The notes under the pieces: model-generated | Seen by the model: the letters and a program-made list of their open reading frames with translations, nothing else | Database searches by the model: none | Told to the model about the DNA's origin: nothing | Assembly (NCBI RefSeq): GCF_900188255.1 | Contig: NZ_FZNS01000010.1 | Coordinates: 96,697 to 160,696, forward strand | Length of the DNA: 64,000 nucleotides | Direction of reading: 5' to 3' | Source: Hymenobacter mucosus | Lineage (GTDB): Bacteria > Bacteroidota > Bacteroidia > Cytophagales > Hymenobacteraceae | Shown here: positions 59,385-64,000 of the stretch, piece after piece | How the letters are laid out: each line of letters starts with the position of its first letter | Position numbering within the stretch: the stretch's first letter is position 1 | Translations under genes and position numbers: made by a program

Positions 59385-61169
59385 TTAGGCGGCTTGATCG
59401 AGCCAGCTCAGCTGCTTGCCTGGTCCCGTGAGTCGGCGGACAGTGGCCGACTGTTCGGCCGGCGCCCGCTGCACCGTCCCGGCCGGGGCTTCTTCCTCGG
59501 CTACCACGGCCGCCGCTTCCAGCGCCAGCAGCACCGGCCCGGGTACGGTCTGTGGCTCGGGGGCCACCGGTGCGGGATCGTAAGGGCTACGCTGGCGCTG
59601 CTGGTAGGCCTTCATTTCAGGTTCGGGTAACCACTGCTTACCGGCGCAGGCGCGTAGGTTGAATTCCTGCCAAAGCATTTCCTCCTTAAATTCGATATGG
59701 AGGGTGCCTTTCTTGAAAAAGCGCAGGTTGAAAAACTGGCTCTCGCAATCATTATCGAAGGAGGAGCCCGGGTACACCTTGCCCAGCCGGTCGAAACGGG
59801 TTTTTAGTGCCCGCTCAATGGTGTAGCAGGTATCATAGTTCTCCCCGGTCAGGTAGCACATTACCTTATCAATATCGCTATAGTGGCTCCCGCAGTGACT
59901 ATTGATATTGAAGCGGCTGCCGTAGGTTTTCAGGTCGCGGGCCGTGCTCCAGTCGTCCCAGCGTACCCAGTTGGGGAGCACCAATTTACGGTTGGCCTTA
60001 AATTTATCGTTGCTTTTCCAGCCCTCGACGTGAACCCGGTTTTCCTTGTGGTAGGAGGTGAAAATGTCGAACACCGCCACGACGGCTTTATCCAGGATGG
60101 TTGTCCGGTTCTCGAACACCATTTCAACCAGGCTGGCCACATTCTCTTTGCAGAATTGCATGTAGCCCTGGGCGCGACCATAACGCTCGAAGTCCTTGCG
60201 AACCTGGTTTGTCATGTATTTCTGAATATTTACCTTGTCGAGAACGACATGCCAGGCGCTCTGATTCAGGTTGTCGCAGAACTCGTTGTAAACGGCCCGC
60301 TTATTCGGGCTGCTCTTGATGGCCTCGTTGGCCACGTCCAGAATATCCTGCTGGTAGCTCACGAGCTGCGAGCCGTAGAACTGCAGCGTACGCCGGGCGC
60401 GCATGTAGTCTACAAATGCCTCCTGGGCCTGCTCATAGCCTACCATCATATTGCCGATAACATCCTGCAGGGCTACGGCGTCGGCAAAGGTGTCCTCCGT
60501 CAGCTCCGGGCCGCTGTGGGTGCGCCCACGCTTGCCGCTGTGAAAGTCAAAATCCAGCGGGTCACGCTCGGCCGGCCGCTGCAGGCGTACCAGCGAAACG
60601 TGCACGTCGGTTTTGCGCTCGGCCTCCTCGGCTAAAAACACCTGGCCCAGCTCCTCTACGCTGCCATGGTCGGCAATCAGCTTGGCCAGCAGCTGGCGCG
60701 TCTCGGTGAAGGGGTTGCGGATCGTTTCCGAGTTCAGGATGGTAACCACGTGCCCCCCGGGCGCTACAGTCTTAAAGGCGTGCAAAATATGCTTGTCGGC
60801 GCAGCTGAAGGGTGGGTTCATCACCAGTAGATCAAACTGGTGGCCACCCTCGTAGCCCAGAAAATCATCAGCGATTACCTTGTAGTTCTTGCCCTGGAGC
60901 ATGGCTTTCAGCTCCTGGTCAATTTCGCAGGCATACAGGTTTTTGCTGTAGCTGCTCCAGTGCCCATTGTGGGTGCGGCGTAAGTGCTCCTCAATCCAGT
61001 CGAGAATTTTACCGCTCCCGGCCTGGGGGTCGCAGATGGTCATGTTCATTAGCGCCGACTCGTGATACCCCCGCATTCCCCGGCTGGTGTCGCGCGGCTG
61101 GGCCAGCCACGGTTGCAGCATCGTTTCGATTACGGCGTCTGTCGAGGGGAAGAATTCGGCGTTGAACAT
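59385..61169 (-). CDS. N6-adenine methyltransferase-like protein (DUF4942-type C-terminal region)
   Basis: ATG at 61169 (MFNAEFFPSTDAVIETML) is used. The protein has about 594 residues. The N-terminal part is a Rossmann methyltransferase: motif I-like CDPQAGSGKILDWIE, an acidic CEIDQELKAML and catalytic NPPFSCADK (N6-adenine or N4-cytosine). The middle and C-terminal part (LDKVNIQKYMTNQVRKDFERYGRAQGYMQFCKENV; GSRFNINSHCGSHYSDIDKVMCYLTGENYDT; FNLRFFKKGTLHIEFKEEMLWQEFNLRACAGKQWLP) resembles the DUF4942 region found in plasmid- and phage-encoded methyltransferases. A disordered Pro/Ala/Glu tail ends it. Target is not predictable. No cognate endonuclease is next to it, as expected for protective or antirestriction methyltransferases. 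Confidence 0.8.
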   Translation of the reverse strand: MFNAEFFPSTDAVIETMLQPWLAQPRDTSRGMRGYHESALMNMTICDPQAGSGKILDWIEEHLRRTHNGHWSSYSKNLYACEIDQELKAMLQGKNYKVIADDFLGYEGGHQFDLLVMNPPFSCADKHILHAFKTVAPGGHVVTILNSETIRNPFTETRQLLAKLIADHGSVEELGQVFLAEEAERKTDVHVSLVRLQRPAERDPLDFDFHSGKRGRTHSGPELTEDTFADAVALQDVIGNMMVGYEQAQEAFVDYMRARRTLQFYGSQLVSYQQDILDVANEAIKSSPNKRAVYNEFCDNLNQSAWHVVLDKVNIQKYMTNQVRKDFERYGRAQGYMQFCKENVASLVEMVFENRTTILDKAVVAVFDIFTSYHKENRVHVEGWKSNDKFKANRKLVLPNWVRWDDWSTARDLKTYGSRFNINSHCGSHYSDIDKVMCYLTGENYDTCYTIERALKTRFDRLGKVYPGSSFDNDCESQFFNLRFFKKGTLHIEFKEEMLWQEFNLRACAGKQWLPEPEMKAYQQRQRSPYDPAPVAPEPQTVPGPVLLALEAAAVVAEEEAPAGTVQRAPAEQSATVRRLTGPGKQLSWLDQAA

Positions 61170-61195
61170 GCGGAAAAAAATAGGGGTAAAACCTC

Positions 61196-61217
61196 TGTCT
61201 TTGTTGTTATTTATACG
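61196..61217 (-). promoter_or_regulatory. CGTATA element of the methyltransferase cassette
   Basis: Minus strand: CGTATAAATAACAACAAAGA. It ends 27 bases before the ATG. Confidence 0.6.
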
Positions 61218-61254
61218 CAAAGCCCTATGATCGCGTTGCTCAAAATCCACAAAA

Positions 61255-61276
61255 AAAGGGCTTTTTAGGGCCCTTT
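61255..61276 (-). terminator. Terminator of the cassette at 61302
   Basis: AAAGGGC pairs with GCCCTTT around a short loop, followed on the minus strand by a T-run. It lies 26 bases past the stop codon. Confidence 0.65.
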
Positions 61277-61301
61277 AAGTGTTTTTCTTCCTACTGCCCT
61301 A

Positions 61302-61604
61302 TTACGCATTGACGCTGCCCCGTACCTTTTGCAGGGCTTTTTCCAGGTCGGTTTCATGAATGGAATAGAAGCGGTGGAAGTCGCCGGCCTCGGTCAGCTC
61401 CACGCCGTCCCAAGTACCATCCGAATCCCGGTAAATTACCTGGCAACCCGTCAGGGGCCGGTTTTCCTCGCGGCTGATTTCGCTCAGCACGTAGTCGATA
61501 TCATTGGTGACGGTTTTGCCCTGATCCTCGTCGATGATCTGCACGATGTTGTCGCTGCTGATCTCGTAGGTGAAGCTGGCGTGGGGAATGCGAGAATGGC
61601 GCAT
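61302..61604 (-). CDS. Cassette gene: hypothetical protein (100 aa)
   Basis: ATG at 61604 (MRHSRIPHASFTYEI) is used. It is acidic and mixed alpha/beta (DDIVQIIDEDQGKTVTNDIDYVLSEI type stretch; YRDSDGTWDGVELTEAGDFHRFY). It begins 35 bases past the stop of the transglycosylase-like gene and is likely cotranscribed with it. Function is unknown. Confidence 0.5.
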   Translation of the reverse strand: MRHSRIPHASFTYEISSDNIVQIIDEDQGKTVTNDIDYVLSEISREENRPLTGCQVIYRDSDGTWDGVELTEAGDFHRFYSIHETDLEKALQKVRGSVNA

Positions 61605-61639
61605 AAGGGTAGGGGGTAAATGGTTGAAATGAAGCAGAA

Positions 61640-62449
61640 TCAAGCCGCCTGCGCGACGTTGGGAAAGCAATCGAACAAAGAGACCTGCCGGCCCTCGCGG
61701 CGCCAGCTACGCGCCGAATCGTAGGCCTCAATGCGGTCGGCAATCAGACAGGCCCGGTCCCCGCGCGTTTTGGCCGTAGTGCCGGCGAAGCGGGCGGCCT
61801 GGCCACTGTTGCGGGCCACGTTGGTCGAGTCGCCGGAAGTAAGCGGCAGCACGGTAAACACCTTGGGGTCGAGCATCCGCAGGCCGTGGAGCTGGCAGAG
61901 CGGCCGGCCGTGCTCGTCGGTCACTACTTCCATCATTTCCCGGATGCGTTGCCACCAGGCCCGGCTTTTCAGCACTTCGTACCCGATGCCGCCGCCCAGG
62001 GCCACCGTTTCGTAGTGCTGAGCCAGCCACAACAGCCGGTCGAGGGAATGGTGCATGTGGTAGACCGGAACTCCCCGCAGGTGCTCAGGCCAGCGGGCCA
62101 GATAGGCATTGTTCTGGGCCTCTGTCCCGGCAATGTGGTCGGGGATGATGGCCCAGAGAAACCGTGGGTGCTGCTGGAGCTTTTCCACCCAGGCGGTATA
62201 GCCGTCGTAGTCCTGGAACTCAGTGTGGCCCTGCCGCCACTTGCTGAATGCCCCGTTATCGAGTACGAACCCTTTGCAGACCTCCAGCACGAGGCTGAGC
62301 TGGTCGCGCCGCTCGTAGCTGACCAGGCCCCAGCGGTCGGTCAGCACCTGTCTAGCGTCGGCCTTGCTGCCTCCGATGGGAGTACCGTGAATTTTGAGCA
62401 TCCGGGGTTCAGCACACTTGATGAAACCCGGTTCCTGGCGCGTAGGCAT
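61640..62449 (-). CDS. TGT/DpdA-like DNA or tRNA base transglycosylase (short form)
   Basis: The 269-residue product lines up with the TIM-barrel of tRNA-guanine transglycosylases and their DNA-acting relatives (DpdA). LDNGAFSKW (D64) corresponds to TDSGGFQV with the first catalytic Asp. IIPDHIAG (D104) and LGGGIGYE (151-158) correspond to the substrate-binding IGGLAVGE. LHGLRMLDPKVF and SGDSTNVARN (D207) correspond to MGVG.P and DMFDCVMPTRNAR with the nucleophilic Asp. The TGT zinc-binding Cys cluster is missing and the protein is much shorter than TGT (~370), as in short phage DpdA forms. It could insert a 7-deazaguanine such as preQ0 in plasmid DNA; preQ0 genes are not in the window, so the host would supply the base. 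Start at 62449 is ATG. Confidence 0.72.
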   Translation of the reverse strand: MPTRQEPGFIKCAEPRMLKIHGTPIGGSKADARQVLTDRWGLVSYERRDQLSLVLEVCKGFVLDNGAFSKWRQGHTEFQDYDGYTAWVEKLQQHPRFLWAIIPDHIAGTEAQNNAYLARWPEHLRGVPVYHMHHSLDRLLWLAQHYETVALGGGIGYEVLKSRAWWQRIREMMEVVTDEHGRPLCQLHGLRMLDPKVFTVLPLTSGDSTNVARNSGQAARFAGTTAKTRGDRACLIADRIEAYDSARSWRREGRQVSLFDCFPNVAQAA

Positions 62450-62462
62450 TGATTTCAAGAAA

Positions 62463-62484
62463 TGTGTTTGTTGTTATTTATACG
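62463..62484 (-). promoter_or_regulatory. CGTATA element of the transglycosylase cassette
   Basis: Minus strand: CGTATAAATAACAACAAACA. A second box, CGCCTAAATAGCAACAAAGG, lies upstream at 62494-62514. Confidence 0.6.
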
Positions 62485-62566
62485 CACACACATTCCCTTT
62501 GTTGCTATTTAGGCGCAGTAAAAACGGCTTTTTATCAGCGGTTCTGTTCCCGATTGCCCACAAAAA

Positions 62567-62593
62567 AGCCCGACCAGGTAACCAGGTCGGGCT
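62567..62593 (-). terminator. Terminator of the secreted-protein gene at 62611
   Basis: AGCCCGACC pairs with GGTCGGGCT, followed on the minus strand by TTTTTT. Confidence 0.85.
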
Positions 62594-62610
62594 GCATTGC
62601 AAAAGGCGTA

Positions 62611-63345
62611 TTACATACCTTCTACCAGGGTCACAGCCAGGCGGCTGTTCATTACTTTCTTCGGGTCCTCCTTGGGCTTTCGCAGAATCCAGCCCTTGCC
62701 ATTGGTTCCTTTTATCCAGGTGCGCGGCTCCGATTCCGAGCTTCCCAGCTCCAACTCGGCCCACTCGTCCAGGTGGGACGTTTCGTAGCCCGCTGCGCCA
62801 CCCGTAACAACCAGCGGCGAGCCGGAGCCTTTCGAGGGGACGGTGATGGCAACATAGTTGGGGGCTTCCTCCGAGCCTAGGCCTTCCACGACAACAAACA
62901 CGCCGTTTGCGGGCATTGCAATGTTGTAGCTGGACACATCCAACGACAACAACCCTTTGGGGGCCTCTTTCATCTGCTGGGCGGATACCATAATCGGGGC
63001 CGGCAGCAGTGGCGCATTCTCAGGCACGGTTGCCACCTGACTTTGAGGGGCCGCCAAAAGTTGTACCCGTAGTCGCCCAGCCCGCACATCGGTCGGCTTC
63101 AGCTGCACCTGGATGGTGGCCAGCGTGCCGCTGGTGGTTGCCGGCAGGTGAACCGCAATGTTTGTCCCGGCTACCAGGCTATACGTGCGCAGTGCCTTTA
63201 CCTTTCCACTGGTGAAGGGGGTTATGGTAACGGTCTTGCTCGGCCGCACGGTGACTTCAGCCAGCGTCTGTGCGGGGATGGGCCTTAGCGTGTCAGGCTG
63301 CGCTGTGCCAAGCGAGCCGCAGAGAAAAAGAATAGATGCGAGCAT
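62611..63345 (-). CDS. Secreted protein of unknown function (244 aa)
   Basis: ATG at 63345 gives a signal peptide (MLASILFLCGSLGTAQ). The longer ORF starts with a TTG at 63366. The mature part resembles a beta-sandwich (VTVRPSKTVTITPFTSGKVKALRTYSLVAGTNIAVHLPATTSGTLATIQVQLKPTDVRAG) similar to surface 'adhesin-like' domains of Cytophagales, followed by a second beta domain with VVVEGLGSEEAPNYVAITV. No exact family is recognised. It is not part of the CGTATA cassette series. Confidence 0.55.
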   Translation of the reverse strand: MLASILFLCGSLGTAQPDTLRPIPAQTLAEVTVRPSKTVTITPFTSGKVKALRTYSLVAGTNIAVHLPATTSGTLATIQVQLKPTDVRAGRLRVQLLAAPQSQVATVPENAPLLPAPIMVSAQQMKEAPKGLLSLDVSSYNIAMPANGVFVVVEGLGSEEAPNYVAITVPSKGSGSPLVVTGGAAGYETSHLDEWAELELGSSESEPRTWIKGTNGKGWILRKPKEDPKKVMNSRLAVTLVEGM

Positions 63346-63381
63346 AGTATATTTTTGAGACTGCAAGATCTTAAAACAAAA

Positions 63382-63411
63382 ACAATACCGGGCAGCGATG
63401 CCCGGTATTGT
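63382..63411 (-). terminator. Terminator of the small secreted peptide gene
   Basis: ACAATACCGGGCA and TGCCCGGTATTGT form a perfect 13-bp stem with loop GCGA, then a T-rich stretch on the minus strand. Confidence 0.85.
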
Positions 63412-63438
63412 TTTCTGACTGCAACGAGTGCCTGCTGG

Positions 63439-63681
63439 TTAGTCGCAGAAAGCAGAGTTGGGGATGGTGGTACCGCTGCCGAAGCGAATGCCGAAAACCC
63501 AGTAGCTCCAGGTGCCGCCACCGTTGTCGTCACAGTGCATGCCCGAGCCGAAAAGTTTCGCTTCGGCTTTATTGGCCGGAGCTGCTGCCAGCATGACGCC
63601 GCAGGCCATCGCGCCAACAACGGCTACTTTTTTGGCTTTGGAGCGGGCGGCAGCCAATACGTTTTTGAACGTCTTTTTCAT
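63439..63681 (-). CDS. Small secreted peptide with two cysteines in its mature part
   Basis: ATG at 63681 gives 80 residues: a basic start, a hydrophobic segment (KVAVVGAMACGVMLAAAPANKAEAK) and a mature part of about 38 residues (KLFGSGMHCDDNGGGTWSYW…NSAFCD) with Cys near its start and end, which might form a disulfide. It has Gly/Trp/Asp-rich character like small bacteriocin-like or surface peptides. Two palindromes lie 86-131 bases upstream. No known family. Confidence 0.5.
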   Translation of the reverse strand: MKKTFKNVLAAARSKAKKVAVVGAMACGVMLAAAPANKAEAKLFGSGMHCDDNGGGTWSYWVFGIRFGSGTTIPNSAFCD

Positions 63682-63766
63682 GGTACTTGAATGTGGAAAT
63701 AGAGTGCCTACTCTGTTCGCTTTTCGGCATACGCGGCAGCCATTTGGAGGCCACGGATCAAACATA

Positions 63767-63812
63767 GCAACTAAATTTAATTGCATCAATAACCGCAATT
63801 AAATTTAGTTGC
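63767..63812 (-). promoter_or_regulatory. Two perfect 18-bp palindromes in tandem
   Basis: GCAACTAAATTTAATTGC (63767-63784) and GCAATTAAATTTAGTTGC (63795-63812), 28 bases apart, are the best copies of the family. They lie 86 bases upstream of the minus-strand gene at 63681. The centre AAATTT is the same in both. Confidence 0.65.
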
Positions 63813-64000
63813 GAAATGTCATTCGCAGTTGGATTTTACCCTAACCGTGCGATTTCCACGGCCGCGATATTGCTCTCCGCAATCGGGTAAGCGCTACGGG
63901 GCCCTCCCAGGGCTTACGCATCAAATAGCAGGGAGTATGAGAAGAGCAGACCTTTGCCTTTTCAGGCAACGTCAAGGTCTTTATGCTCAGCCACCTACTC
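63813..64000. other. No gene recognised at the right edge
   Basis: The last 188 bases hold no ORF of supportable length. A hairpin GGGCCCTCCCAGGGC (63899-63913) is present. A gene may begin beyond the window. Confidence 0.4.

Noticed and set aside
59385..61250. Longer start of the methyltransferase from 61250
   Set aside because: The extra N-terminus (MDFEQRDHRALRIN…) translates the CGTATA upstream element; MFNAEFF at 61169 fits the family start better.

Overview
Host and replicon. The window reads as part of a large conjugative plasmid of a GC-rich member of the Bacteroidota, most likely Hymenobacteraceae (Hymenobacter-like). The reasons are a TraE-F-G-J-K-N-M type conjugation apparatus found only in Bacteroidota, two secreted proteins with type IX secretion C-terminal domains, pyrimidine-rich leaders in place of Shine-Dalgarno sites, and a Rep_3-like initiator with iterons and a DnaA box next to parA. 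Family names rest on motifs read by eye and on memory of the families; no search was run.

Layout. 1-2.5 kb: end of an M20 peptidase gene and a secreted protein (cargo). 2.6-6.8 kb (minus): HTH-like regulator, lipoprotein, small unknowns, plasmid topoisomerase I. 6.9-11.9 kb (minus): 1678-residue TOPRIM primase-like protein with many degenerate C-terminal repeats. 12.1-22.8 kb (plus): conjugation operon. 23.1-27.1 kb (plus): membrane proteins and a large T9SS surface protein. 27.2-35.4 kb (minus): JAMM-like protein, Fic-like protein with a degenerate active site, coupling protein (VirD4/TraG type), HUH relaxase, BfmA/BtgA-like accessory protein. 35.4-38.1 kb: gene-poor region with possible oriT, alternating purine-pyrimidine DNA and an iteron origin. 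38.1-40.7 kb: rep, parA and partner. 40.9-43.7 kb: plasmid-borne histidine kinase and LytTR regulator. 44.4-62.5 kb (almost all minus): an array of small cassettes, each with its own upstream element and often its own terminator. 62.6-64 kb: two secreted proteins.

Most notable points. (1) The cassette array carries three different DNA- or base-modification-type enzymes: an orphan DndC-like protein (phosphorothioation family), a short DpdA/TGT-like transglycosylase and an adenine-methyltransferase-like protein. The last two and the operon that contains DndC carry the same upstream element (CGTATA box). This looks like a plasmid self-protection (anti-restriction) regulon. (2) A 4.8 kb element with 38-bp Tn3-type terminal inverted repeats (36/38 identical) and a perfect 5-bp target duplication TCATA interrupts the array. 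It has no transposase and carries a complete regulon: response regulator, kinase, PAP2 phosphatase and Omp85-like barrel. Each of its three transcription units is preceded by the same 11-bp-period direct repeat. (3) An 18-bp palindrome, GCRAYTAAATTTARTYGC, occurs upstream of at least ten genes on both strands and looks like a plasmid-wide operator or promoter element.

How the genes fit together. Relaxase, accessory protein and coupling protein feed DNA to the T4SS; primase and topoisomerase process it; rep and par maintain it; the cassette array may protect it on entry; the Tn3-like element and the T9SS, lipoprotein and peptidase genes are cargo that changes the host envelope or nutrition.
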